55,948 bases of DNA, from positions 1-55,948 of IMG/VR virus record IMGVR_UViG_3300017991_000130. One strand, written 5' to 3'. The translations under genes and the position numbers were made by a program. Below, piece by piece: positions 17,507-25,433 of the stretch; position 1 is the first letter of the stretch, and each line of letters opens with the position of its first letter. Source of the stretch: a virus. The notes beneath the pieces are model-generated. The model saw only the letters and a program-made list of their open reading frames with translations, had not been told where the DNA came from and ran no database searches.

Positions 17507-18550
17507 TTACTGGCAGTTGGTGAACAACACGCCCGAGGCCGGGGCCACAACCTTGGCCGCGATGTTCTCCACCACGCGGCCCAGCGTGCGGCGGTTGTCC
17601 ACGTCGTTCTTGGTTTGGACGGTCATCTCCTCGTAGGCGAAAACGACCACCGTGGAGAAGGACGGCGCGCCGGCCACTCCCTCCAATTCGCCCACACGCG
17701 AGCAGAGACACGCCTTGTCGGTCGGGAAGACGCTGGAGACGGCGCGGGTGGCGCCCTTGCGGCTGGTTACCTTTCGCGTCGATTCGACGAACAGCTCGAT
17801 GCCGTACAGCTCGTTGGGCAGGCCGTAGCGGGTGTTCCGCCCGCCCTGGATCTCGCCCTTGATCATCGCCAGGGCCGCCGGCGAGGCCTTGATGTAATCG
17901 ACGATCTCCTGACAGAGGGCGATCTTGCCGGCCAGGCTGCCGGAGATCACCAGCCGCAGGTCTTCGGTTCGGACCACGTCCAGGGTGTCGTCGGCAATCT
18001 TCTCGGCCGCGGTGATCAGCGACCGCTTGATGTCCTGCCGGGCGGTGGTCGAGAGGGCCCACGTGCCGCTGTTACCGCTGACGGCCGTAACGTCCATCAC
18101 GTGGCTGGCGTCGTAGTTGCCCGTGGTCACCATCTGGTTAACGGCCAGTTGCGTGCGGGCCGTCATCGCCTGGCGGGCCTTGATCGAGCTGTGCTGGGCG
18201 ATGATGTCCCAGGTGGCGTTCTCGACGGTGAGGTTCCCCAGCTTGAAGGGGAACGCCCGGCGGGTGCAACTGAAGGGCTTCCACTCGAAGCTCTCGGTCC
18301 CCTCGTTGCCCTCGGGGGCCGGCTCGCCGTCGTACCAGACGAAGTTGTCGAGATTGGCGTTGAGGATGCGACCCGCCTCCTCGACGGTCATCTCCAGATA
18401 GTAGCCGGCCACCTTCTGGACCGGGATGATCTGGGCGTAGCCGTTGACGGGGAAGTCTTTGACGTTCCGCGCGAAATCGACGACCATCTTGCCCGAGGCT
18501 TCATGGCTCCTCACGAAGACATTGCTCGGGCCGGGAAAAGTAACTGCCAT
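17507..18550 (-). CDS. Major capsid protein
   Basis: 347 aa. Length and layout fit an HK97-fold capsid of the Mu/E-like branch: an extended N-arm, NFVWYDGEPAPEG, spine helix region SSIKARQAMTARTQLAVNQMV, and the A-domain ISGSLAGKIALCQEIVDYIK ... RYGLPNELYGIELFVESTRKV. GAGG lies ten bases before the ATG. Downstream of a decoration protein and a protease/scaffold, as expected. Confidence 0.8.
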   Translation of the reverse strand: MAVTFPGPSNVFVRSHEASGKMVVDFARNVKDFPVNGYAQIIPVQKVAGYYLEMTVEEAGRILNANLDNFVWYDGEPAPEGNEGTESFEWKPFSCTRRAFPFKLGNLTVENATWDIIAQHSSIKARQAMTARTQLAVNQMVTTGNYDASHVMDVTAVSGNSGTWALSTTARQDIKRSLITAAEKIADDTLDVVRTEDLRLVISGSLAGKIALCQEIVDYIKASPAALAMIKGEIQGGRNTRYGLPNELYGIELFVESTRKVTSRKGATRAVSSVFPTDKACLCSRVGELEGVAGAPSFSTVVVFAYEEMTVQTKNDVDNRRTLGRVVENIAAKVVAPASGVLFTNCQ

Positions 18551-18633
18551 GACTCGAATTCCTCGGGTTCTGTTTTCTGTTGAAAGGGCTCAATCGCCCG
18601 GAAGCTCAAACGGGCGCTGCACCGCAAAGGGGC

Positions 18634-19056
18634 TCAGATTATTGCCGGCCGCTCGCTCCCCAGGAGCACGAAGACGCGGATCTTCTCGCCCGAGCTGCCG
18701 CTTTCCAGGGCAATCGCCCCGTAGCGCTGGAGCGTGGTGCCGGTGGTGGCGATCGGCACGCCCTTGCCGTCGGCGTCGGCCTTGAGCTTGTTGCCGCGGA
18801 CGATCGTGTCGCCGGCTTCCAGGAGGCACTGCTCGCCGTCGCCGTAGAGACCGATGTAGTCGCCCGAAGCGGCGTGTGGGTTGTCGGTCACCAGATCGTT
18901 CAAGGGGGCGTATTTGCCGCCCTCGTAGCTGATGCCGATCAGGGCGTCGTTGGCCGTGGCCTGGAGGCCGCGGTCGTCGTTGCTCGCGTCCATCTGCACG
19001 AAGCGGCTGGGATAGATCGTCCCGCCGGCGACCAGACGCGGGGGTGTATTGGGCAT
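18634..19056 (-). CDS. Head decoration protein (DUF2190-like)
   Basis: 140 aa, small and beta-rich: TIYPSRFVQMDASNDDRGL, ALIGISYEGGKYAPL, CLLEAGDTIVRGNKLKADA. This profile and the place between protease/scaffold and capsid match gpD/DUF2190 capsid-stabilising proteins. GAGG nine bases upstream of the ATG. Confidence 0.65.
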   Translation of the reverse strand: MPNTPPRLVAGGTIYPSRFVQMDASNDDRGLQATANDALIGISYEGGKYAPLNDLVTDNPHAASGDYIGLYGDGEQCLLEAGDTIVRGNKLKADADGKGVPIATTGTTLQRYGAIALESGSSGEKIRVFVLLGSERPAII

Positions 19057-19115
19057 CGTTCAAAACCTCGTACTGGTGGTGAAAGTGACTTCGGCTCCGG
19101 CGGAGGCGGCCGCCG

Positions 19116-20498
19116 TTACTCTTCTGCGCCGCTGGCGACCTGTTCGAGCACTTCCTCGTAGCTCACCGGCTCGCCCCGCATGGCCTTCCGTTTGGCGATG
19201 TTCATCGCCTTGTCGGCCACCTCCCGGCTATAGCGCTCCTTGGCCTTCGCGCCGCCGGGGCGAGTGGGGCTGAGGGCCGCCGGCAGGTCGGGCGCCGGCA
19301 GAGTCGTGTCGAGCGGGATCTCGCGGTAGTTGGTGTTGATCCGCTCCAGGTGCGCGGTGAACTGCTCGTCGGACATGCGGCCGTAACGGACCAGCTCGAA
19401 CTCGCCGTCCAGGTCAAAAAGCCGCGTCCGCCGGCAGTCGGCCAGGGCGCTGTATCGCTCGGTGTTCACACGGCGCTCCCGCTGGTCTTCGAGCTGCGTC
19501 CGCAACGTGTCCACGGTCTGGCGCAGCGTGGTCAGCTCGCCCGACAAGCGGCTGTACCTCAGCGGCAGGTTCTGGTCGTTCTCCGCGGGAGGCGGCGGCT
19601 CGGCCGGCGGAGTTTCAGCCGGCGGAGGTTCAGCCGGCGGAGGTTCAGCCGGCGGAGTTTCGCCCTCCAGGGGCGGCGGCTCGGCCGGCGGGGGCTCGGC
19701 GCCCTGCATCTGGCTTTTGACCCACTGGACCCAGTCCAACTGTTCCAGGGCGTCGACAATCTGCTTCACGTCTTCGGGAGAAAAGGCCATCTTGTTGTTC
19801 TCCGGAGAATGAGTGGGATCTCGATCTGCGGCGTCACCGGCCTGGGGCGACGCTGCGGAGTACTCGGGGACGTAGACGCTGGTGGCCGACGGAGCGGCCG
19901 CGCTGTACTTCTCCACCTCTCGGCCGTCGCGACGGCAGACGGCCGAATACAACAGGCCCATGTCGAGCCGCGGGGCCTCTGCGCCCAGAAGCGCGATCGG
20001 ATCGAGGTGCATCTGGTCGTAGGAGTCCTCGACCCACAGCTCGGCTGAGCGGCGGGGGTACTGGCGCACCACGTCGGCCTGGCTGCGCTGGATGTGGAAG
20101 TCGGCCAGGATGGCCCACTTCGGCTCTCCGCCTTGCTGTCGCAAGAGGCCCATGCGGAAAGGGCCGGCCAGTCCGACCAGGGGCATGGGCGGAGTGTGTC
20201 CGGCGGTTTCCGGATCGGGGGTGTGCCCCACGACGATGCCCGCATAGTCCCCGGTCTGGCGAATCCGGCGGTTGCAGGCCTCGGCGAGCTGTTGGAGCGC
20301 CCGGCGGTCGAAGACCAGGTGGCGGCCGCCCTTGGTGGTCGTCTGGTGCTCGGCGAAGACCGGCACGTTGGGCACGTTCAGCCAGGCGTCGTCGGGAAAC
20401 TCCCGGCCGGCCGGCAGGATGTTCGCCCTCGGGATCTCCCCGTACTCGCCGGTGGGGCGTTCCAGGACGGCCAGCGGTTCGAGTTCGGCTGTTGCCAT
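19116..20498 (-). CDS. Prohead protease-scaffold fusion (Mu gpI-like)
   Basis: 460 aa. Residues 1-220 contain the protease-like part (HTPDPETAGH, WAILADFHIQRSQADVV, RSAELWVEDSY, PRLDMGLLYSAV). A proline-rich linker of repeated PPPAE units (about 250-290) leads to a coiled, charged scaffold (YSRLSGELTTLRQTVDTLRT) and a helical end. Such fusions mature the head and supply the internal scaffold. The ATG at 20498 is preceded by the U-tract of a terminator-like hairpin. Confidence 0.65.
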   Translation of the reverse strand: MATAELEPLAVLERPTGEYGEIPRANILPAGREFPDDAWLNVPNVPVFAEHQTTTKGGRHLVFDRRALQQLAEACNRRIRQTGDYAGIVVGHTPDPETAGHTPPMPLVGLAGPFRMGLLRQQGGEPKWAILADFHIQRSQADVVRQYPRRSAELWVEDSYDQMHLDPIALLGAEAPRLDMGLLYSAVCRRDGREVEKYSAAAPSATSVYVPEYSAASPQAGDAADRDPTHSPENNKMAFSPEDVKQIVDALEQLDWVQWVKSQMQGAEPPPAEPPPLEGETPPAEPPPAEPPPAETPPAEPPPPAENDQNLPLRYSRLSGELTTLRQTVDTLRTQLEDQRERRVNTERYSALADCRRTRLFDLDGEFELVRYGRMSDEQFTAHLERINTNYREIPLDTTLPAPDLPAALSPTRPGGAKAKERYSREVADKAMNIAKRKAMRGEPVSYEEVLEQVASGAEE

Positions 20499-20505
20499 GG
20501 CGCGC

Positions 20506-20550
20506 AAAAAAGGCCCGCCAGATTCCGCATCTTGGAAATCGGGCGGGCCT
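20506..20550 (-). terminator. Intrinsic terminator/attenuator directly before the protease start
   Basis: Minus strand: AGGCCCGCC (20550-20542) pairs with GGCGGGCCT (20519-20511), an inner GATTTCC/GGAATC extends the stem, and TTTTTT follows. The ATG lies only eight bases past the T-tract. With the promoter at 20609-20638 this makes an attenuator-like leader for the capsid operon. Confidence 0.75.
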
Positions 20551-20608
20551 CGATGTCGAGTAACCCTGCTGCCTCAGCCCGAGGCCCAAAGGCACCGGTG
20601 ATGGTGGC

Positions 20609-20638
20609 AATCTACGGCCGGCAGCAAAAAACTGTCAA
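20609..20638 (-). promoter_or_regulatory. Promoter of the head-tail operon
   Basis: TTGACA (20633-20638) and TAGATT (20609-20614) on the minus strand, 18 nt apart, the same spacing and similar -10 as the early promoter at 108-137. It lies upstream of the terminator hairpin, so transcripts would need read-through or antitermination. Confidence 0.6.
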
Positions 20639-20655
20639 GTTCGTGTTGGCCACCT

Positions 20656-20856
20656 TCAGACCTTTTGGGCCGTGAGCGACCGCTTCACCGGCAGCGCCAG
20701 GACCATCTCCTGGAGCGACTGGATCAGCTCGTCGAAGCGGCGGGTGTCCAGGCCGTCCAGCTCCGTCATGAGACTGTGGCACTGGGCCAGCCGCTCGATC
20801 GTCTCCCACTCCTCCTGCCTCAGTCCGCTGCCGGCGGGGATTCCTGCCAGGTCCAT
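20656..20856 (-). CDS. Small helical protein of unknown function
   Basis: 66 aa; GGGGAGG nine bases before the ATG supports translation. Fully helical, charged (EEWETIERLAQCHSLMTELD), with FDELIQSLQEM near the end. No motif. Last gene before the capsid promoter; stop lies 17 bases before the -35 box. Confidence 0.6.
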   Translation of the reverse strand: MDLAGIPAGSGLRQEEWETIERLAQCHSLMTELDGLDTRRFDELIQSLQEMVLALPVKRSLTAQKV

Positions 20857-20874
20857 TGCCCCCGACCTCCCCGG

Positions 20875-21201
20875 TCAGCCCCCGGGTTTCGGAGTTTTGA
20901 GGCGAAACAACTCGCCGCGCATCTCCCGCATGTCGGTTTCGATCCGGACCAGCGATTCCCTCGTGGCCCGGCGGTACTCCTCCGTCGTGTCCTTGGTGGC
21001 CTCCAGGTTTTTCGCGGCCTGCGTAGCCCGCTCACTCGCGGCCCACGCCCTGTCACTGGCCACCCATGCGCGTTCGATTGCCCAGGCCGTGCAGCCCAGG
21101 ATGGTGCTAAGAATCACCACCATCAGGCCGACGAACCATTTGGTGTTGCCGTGCCGCTTGTTGCATTCATCTGTCGTTTGGTAGCTCGGCTCGTCAGGCA
21201 T
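20875..21201 (-). CDS. Small membrane protein with coiled coil (spanin/XhlA-like candidate)
   Basis: 108 aa, from the second of two tandem ATGs (21204, 21201), with AAGGAG six bases before it. One membrane helix near residue 25-45 (WFVGLMVVILSTILGCTAWAI), then a long charged coiled coil rich in Ala, Glu, Arg. The type II layout fits an inner-membrane spanin or holin accessory. Located in the lysis-like block. Confidence 0.5.
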   Translation of the reverse strand: MPDEPSYQTTDECNKRHGNTKWFVGLMVVILSTILGCTAWAIERAWVASDRAWAASERATQAAKNLEATKDTTEEYRRATRESLVRIETDMREMRGELFRLKTPKPGG

Positions 21202-21224
21202 CATCTTCTCCTTGACGCAAAGCC

Positions 21225-22787
21225 TTACTTCGAGCCACTCCTGGCAGGTTTCTCTTCGGGTTCCGGCATGGGGGCGATCCGGTCGGCCAACCCGACTACC
21301 AACCGGACCAGCCCGCCGAAGAGCATGTCGTCCCACGGATTCTTGGTCCGGGCCGCCATTTCCTTCCCGCGGTCAAGCAGCTTTTCGGCAATCAGCTTGT
21401 CGCCGGTCTTTACCCGGTCGCGGGTGTCCCGCAGCACGACGATCAGGAGAATCAGCACGCCGGCAATGATGGCGATCGGCACCCAGGCTCCGTAGGCAGC
21501 CAGCTTGAGTGAGCCGAGCGTTCCATGAACTGCTTCCAACTTTGTGGCCAATCCTTCAGGCAACAGCCCTTTGACCTTTTCCAGCAACCGTGGTTCCGCG
21601 GCCTCGACGGCAGTTGCAGCCACTTCACTTGCCACCTTGCCCGCAACCTCATCGGCCGCCTGAACGGCCACCTGCTGGGCAACGTCCTTCGTCGATGCAA
21701 CGGCCGCCTCGACCTTCGGATTGAGTTGGGCCAACACGTTCTCTTGGACCTTACCAACCGCGGCAGCGATGGCTTGGTCGGCCTTGCTCTCCGAAGCCTT
21801 GAGGGCCTCGGCCTGCTTCTTCACTTCCTCGATGATCGTGTTGAAGCGGGCCACCTCTTTTGAATGCTCATCGAGCACGACCTTCTGTTCGCCCACCTGC
21901 TTCTCGATTTCGGCCACCTTATCGAGTACGATCGAGTCATCGTAAGATTCTGGTTTCACTTCGGGCACGGGCAACTGCTGCTGCCCGGCTTCCAATTGGC
22001 CGATTCGCCCGCCGTGGTCCTCCAGTTGGTCGCGGGTCTTCTGCCTGAAACCGAATGGCCACAGAAACTGATCGTCCGAACAGAGGGCGAAGATGCGCGG
22101 CAGGGCGGGGCCCACCGTGCCCTCTTCATTCCAGGCACGCCAGTGCGAGCGGCTCACGACGCTGACCAGTTCGCCGGCCGCGTTGACGATCGCCCCGCCA
22201 GACATGCCGGGAATCGCGTTAGCCGTGGTCGCCAAGCTTCCATACCGATCGTTCGCCGGGCCCTTGTACGTGCTGTTCTCATAGGCTTTGACGCGGGCCC
22301 GGATCGTTTGCCACGCCCGGCCGCCGGGAAAGCCACACAGCCGCACCTCTTCGCCCTGCTTCGGCCAAGTGCTGGCCATCACGCACGGCTCGGGTTTCGG
22401 CCGCGGCGTCTGAATCCAGGCAATGTCCCACGTCCGATCAATCGCGATGCCGTTGCCCACGCGGGCCTTGACCACGCTGCCTTGGAGCCGCGAGCCGTCC
22501 GAGAAAACTACCGCGATGTTGTCGCGGTCTTGGCCCTCGACGACGTGGTAGGCTGTCAAAACCAGGCCGTAATCGTCGCCCTTGGCAACCAATGTGCCGC
22601 TCGCCCCGCGAACCCGTACGGCCCAACCCGGAATCGCCGAATTGTCCACGGCAGGCACCTGAATGCGAGCCCGCCCTTGGAGCGACGGATTGCTGCTGGG
22701 GCAATTGCCGCTCGGGCAATCCTGCTGTGCGTAGGCCGTCGCCGCCATGAGCAACGCGGCCGCCAAGCCGATCAAGTAGCGTTTCAT
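21225..22787 (-). CDS. Membrane-anchored trypsin-like serine protease
   Basis: 520 aa. Signal peptide (MKRYLIGLAAALLMAATAYA), then an S1/S46-type protease core with the triad H81 (LTAYHVVEG), D121 (RTWDIAWIQ) and S196 (PGMSGGAIV). After the catalytic domain comes a coiled-coil stalk (about 260-410) and a membrane helix (VPIAIIAGVLILLIVVL, near 430). The expected topology puts the protease outside the inner membrane. Not typical of phages; lies among lysis-like genes. Confidence 0.75.
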   Translation of the reverse strand: MKRYLIGLAAALLMAATAYAQQDCPSGNCPSSNPSLQGRARIQVPAVDNSAIPGWAVRVRGASGTLVAKGDDYGLVLTAYHVVEGQDRDNIAVVFSDGSRLQGSVVKARVGNGIAIDRTWDIAWIQTPRPKPEPCVMASTWPKQGEEVRLCGFPGGRAWQTIRARVKAYENSTYKGPANDRYGSLATTANAIPGMSGGAIVNAAGELVSVVSRSHWRAWNEEGTVGPALPRIFALCSDDQFLWPFGFRQKTRDQLEDHGGRIGQLEAGQQQLPVPEVKPESYDDSIVLDKVAEIEKQVGEQKVVLDEHSKEVARFNTIIEEVKKQAEALKASESKADQAIAAAVGKVQENVLAQLNPKVEAAVASTKDVAQQVAVQAADEVAGKVASEVAATAVEAAEPRLLEKVKGLLPEGLATKLEAVHGTLGSLKLAAYGAWVPIAIIAGVLILLIVVLRDTRDRVKTGDKLIAEKLLDRGKEMAARTKNPWDDMLFGGLVRLVVGLADRIAPMPEPEEKPARSGSK

Positions 22788-22864
22788 CACTTCATCTCGC
22801 GAAATTACTGGGTATATGGTTTTCCGACGGACCAACTCTTTCCGTCGGCAAATACCCCGATACC

Positions 22865-23179
22865 TTATGACGGTTCCTCCAGCGGCCTTTCCTCACTGCG
22901 CCCGATGGGTAGCTGTTCGATCCGCCATTCCAGTTGCTTGAGCCTCGCAGACACTGGATCGTCCGCCGTTGTCCAACTGTCATCCGGATAGACAGCGTAA
23001 CCGCACGATGCCTCTGTTGCCTCGATTTCACACTCCAGGGCGTACAGTCGCAACATGAATTCACTCGCCGCTTTTTGCATCGGGCGGGTATACCCGAAGT
23101 AGAACCCCGTGTAGCCCGCCCCTATAAACAGAAACAAGAACAAGAACAGAACAACCCACCTTCCAACGATCTTTTCCAT
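22865..23179 (-). CDS. Small single-pass membrane protein
   Basis: 104 aa; ATG at 23179 shares a base with the upstream TGA, with GAGG seven bases before. VVLFLFLFLFIGAGYTGFYF near the N-terminus is a strong membrane helix; the rest is soluble and acidic. Possible outer-partner or holin-like role by position only. Confidence 0.55.
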   Translation of the reverse strand: MEKIVGRWVVLFLFLFLFIGAGYTGFYFGYTRPMQKAASEFMLRLYALECEIEATEASCGYAVYPDDSWTTADDPVSARLKQLEWRIEQLPIGRSEERPLEEPS

Positions 23180-23931
23180 CACTTCACCTCGCTGAGTCTG
23201 TACCGGGCCGGGGCCCGCCGCTCCAGTTCGTCGAGCGCCCCGCCAGTCACGTCCACGTAAATGCGCAGGTCCCGCGCATCAGAATCTCGATACCCGCGTT
23301 CGACCGCCAGCGACAACACGGCCCTTGAAAGCCGGTGCATCTGGCGTGCGAACCGGAAACTACCCCGTACCCGCGTAACGTCCGCCCCGCCCTCGACGCC
23401 GGCCGTGGTTCCGCAGAGATAGGCCGATTGCTCGTCCAAGACGTAGAGCGGTTCGTTCTGCCACCACCGCACGGCCTCGCCGGCCGGCAGTTGCGTCCCG
23501 GCCCGCTGAATAACGTCTGAAAGCGCGAACCCCTTCGGCTCCGGCAACACCAGCCCCAGGCCATCGCCGAGGTAGACGGCATTGACGCGGCCCGTCCCGC
23601 CGTGCTTGTTTCGCAAGTAGGCCGACATGCCGTGGCTGCCATAGTGGCCCAACCCCACCGTGTCCTGCCCCGCCATGATCGACTGGTCGGGCAGGTGGCT
23701 TCGCACGTCGGCCACCACGCCGCCGCCTTGCTGGGGCTTGGTTGCGGGAACCTCGACCCATTCGGCGTGGGCGGGCAGGCACGTCCCAATGGCAATGAAA
23801 ATCAAGACGAAAAAGATTGCCCAAAGTGCATCGCGGATCTCGACATTAAGCCTCCTAACGCTGTTTTCAATGGCGGTTAGGCGATCAACCAAATGGTCCT
23901 TCGATTTCCGCCAATCATCATCGGGTCGCAT
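23179..23931 (-). CDS. Membrane-anchored protein of unknown function
   Basis: 250 aa from ATG 23931 (a GTG at 23934 is as likely). N-terminal charged helix, then a membrane segment (IFFVLIFIAIGTCLPAH), followed by a soluble part containing YGSHGMSAYLRNKHGG and TRVRGSFRFARQMHRLSRAV. The orientation suggests an extracytoplasmic C-terminal domain. No family assigned. Coupled to the hydrolase upstream by TGATG. Confidence 0.5.
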   Translation of the reverse strand: MRPDDDWRKSKDHLVDRLTAIENSVRRLNVEIRDALWAIFFVLIFIAIGTCLPAHAEWVEVPATKPQQGGGVVADVRSHLPDQSIMAGQDTVGLGHYGSHGMSAYLRNKHGGTGRVNAVYLGDGLGLVLPEPKGFALSDVIQRAGTQLPAGEAVRWWQNEPLYVLDEQSAYLCGTTAGVEGGADVTRVRGSFRFARQMHRLSRAVLSLAVERGYRDSDARDLRIYVDVTGGALDELERRAPARYRLSEVK

Positions 23932-24590
23932 CACCTAACCACCTCCACTGGCTTTTGGTACAAACCGTCCTCCACCTGCGCCCGCAAGAACGTGCTCGGC
24001 GAATAGCGGCTGGCTGATTCCCTCTTGAGCCGCCCAACGATTCGCAGCCAGACTGCCACCGCCTCATTGCAGAACAGCCGCCCGTTGTGCTCCACGTCGG
24101 GCAAGAGCCACCTGAGCCAGGCCGGATGCCGCCGCTCGATCAGCCGCACGAGCCAGCCGAACCCGATCACCCGTACCCGCCAGGCCCCGCGCCAATCGTA
24201 GGGCGTGCCGAGCGAATCACGGCAGGCGTACGCCAGGCGCAGCCGCTCCGCCATCGTGAGCGGTTGAACCGGCCGGTAGATCCACGCCTTGCCGCCGGCC
24301 GCCAGGTGGCGGCGCAGGTATCGCATCGGTTCATGGTCTTGCACACCCTTGACCCGCCGCTGGGCCGTCAGACCGGTGGTATCGCTCGACATCGACGATT
24401 CATAGAGCAACAGCCGGTCGACGGTGAGATCGTCCGCCAACAGGGCGGCGTGACTCTTGCCGCCGCACGTACAAACACGAATCGCGCGGGCGAGGCAGGA
24501 CCGGCCGGTAAAGGCGACGATACAGCCCGGTTCGAGAATTCGCGACTGACGGAGTTCGTGGACACTGATTCGGGTTCGGGTTCGGACCAT
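23931..24590 (-). CDS. Permuted NlpC/P60-like (YiiX/YebB-type) cysteine hydrolase
   Basis: 219 aa. GCIVAFTGRS...KSHAALLADD places a histidine (H47) early; GTPYDWRG (about 128-135) and LFCNEAVAVW give a late cysteine (C174). An N-terminal His with a C-terminal Cys is the hallmark of the permuted papain-like fold used by cell-wall amidases and lipid hydrolases. Candidate lysis or host-envelope enzyme. Start ATG at 24590, eleven bases after a terminator-like hairpin's T-tract. Confidence 0.55.
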   Translation of the reverse strand: MVRTRTRISVHELRQSRILEPGCIVAFTGRSCLARAIRVCTCGGKSHAALLADDLTVDRLLLYESSMSSDTTGLTAQRRVKGVQDHEPMRYLRRHLAAGGKAWIYRPVQPLTMAERLRLAYACRDSLGTPYDWRGAWRVRVIGFGWLVRLIERRHPAWLRWLLPDVEHNGRLFCNEAVAVWLRIVGRLKRESASRYSPSTFLRAQVEDGLYQKPVEVVR

Positions 24591-24593
24591 CGC

Positions 24594-24635
24594 AAAACCA
24601 AAAAGCCGGCAGCCGCCTCGAAGGCAACTGCCGGC
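24594..24635 (-). terminator. Terminator-like hairpin abutting the start of the hydrolase gene
   Basis: Minus strand GCCGGCAG (24635-24628) and CTGCCGGC (24612-24605) form an eight-base stem, followed by TTTTTGGTTTTG and, at once, the ATG. Same arrangement as at 20506-20550. Could stop transcripts entering from the right or act as an attenuator. Confidence 0.55.
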
Positions 24636-24924
24636 CCGGTGGAACGGTTACCGGCTAGGGATCCGCGCTCAATCTAACACCGGCGGCTGTCGGCTGCAAA
24701 CGGCCATTGGCCACCGACTTTTTCGGGCAAATTCACGGCCGGTGAACTGAACACTTTGGAAGACGGGACACGCCAACACCTCTACGGTGGGGCATTTGCC
24801 GCCGCGTAGCCTTGCCTGATTCACCCATTCTGTCCACTTTTGCGGTTCTAGGGTGCCTGGCTGCGGCCAAACCCCCGCCGCAGAGGCAATTCCTGGAAAT
24901 TCGCGAATCGGGGCGGAATTACTA
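24636..24924. other. Intergenic region between divergent blocks, no convincing gene
   Basis: Separates the minus-strand lysis block from the plus-strand moron. It holds the moron promoter at its right end and the terminator hairpin at its left. A 113-codon minus frame crosses it but lacks a ribosome site and overlaps the promoter. No clear minus promoter was found here. Confidence 0.4.
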
Positions 24925-24952
24925 TTGACATTGCAATAGTACGTGCGATAAT
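24925..24952 (+). promoter_or_regulatory. Plus-strand promoter of the moron
   Basis: TTGACA (24925-24930), 16 nt spacer, GATAAT (24947-24952) on the plus strand. It is the only good plus-strand promoter I noticed and lies about 75 bases upstream of the first plus gene, in an AT-richer patch. Confidence 0.65.
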
Positions 24953-24997
24953 AGGGGTAGAGTGAGGAGTGAAACGAAACCTGACAAACCGAATCGT

Positions 24998-25028
24998 GAG
25001 AGCCGGCCACGCCGGCAGGAGATGAGAG
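24998..25028 (+). promoter_or_regulatory. Hairpin-SD module, copy 1
   Basis: GCCGGCCACGCCGGCAGGAG followed by ATGAGAG and the ATG. GCCGGC-CAC-GCCGGC can fold as a tight hairpin directly joined to the Shine-Dalgarno AGGAG. Three further copies precede the next plus-strand genes. Confidence 0.7.
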
Positions 25029-25406
25029 ATGCGGTTAGGACAAAATCGGAATCCGGAGCGGGAGCGGGAGTGGCGGGAACGGGTGGACGCTCAGCAGGCG
25101 GCCATCGACGCGGTGGTGCCGCGGTGGAATGGCGGCTATAAGGATTGGGTCGACGTGACCAACGACTCGCGTCCGTATGCTACCTGCGAGACGGCCGCTA
25201 CTCGGCTAGGACACGGGGAACACCCCACAATCACGGTCCGCAACGCCCGCGAAATTCGCAGTGAACTCAAACGCTTCGGCTACCGCTACGATGGCGATGG
25301 CGGCTGGGTCCGCCGGATCGCCGACGATCTGGCCGATACAATTGAGGAGCTAATCAACTGCGGCGTGGTTCGCGAGCGCATTTTTAACGCACTCGGTTGC
25401 AAATGA
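25029..25406 (+). CDS. Hypothetical moron protein
   Basis: 125 aa, charged and mixed helix/strand; motif ITVRNAREIRSELKRFGYRY and a C-terminal helix. No family recognised. First gene of the plus-strand block; its TGA overlaps the next hairpin-SD module. Confidence 0.65.
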   Translation: MRLGQNRNPEREREWRERVDAQQAAIDAVVPRWNGGYKDWVDVTNDSRPYATCETAATRLGHGEHPTITVRNAREIRSELKRFGYRYDGDGGWVRRIADDLADTIEELINCGVVRERIFNALGCK

Positions 25407-25433
25407 GCCGGTACAGCCGGCAGGAGATGAGAG
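25405..25433 (+). promoter_or_regulatory. Hairpin-SD module, copy 2
   Basis: GAGCCGGTACAGCCGGCAGG then AGATGAGAG: loop changed from CAC to TACA-like but the GCCGG/CCGGC arms, the AGGAG and the ATGAGAG spacer are kept, which implies selection on the arms and SD. Confidence 0.65.

Noticed and set aside
24669-25010. 113-codon minus-strand frame in the moron promoter region
   Set aside because: No Shine-Dalgarno, overlaps the plus promoter and first hairpin-SD copy, low-complexity start, no family resemblance.
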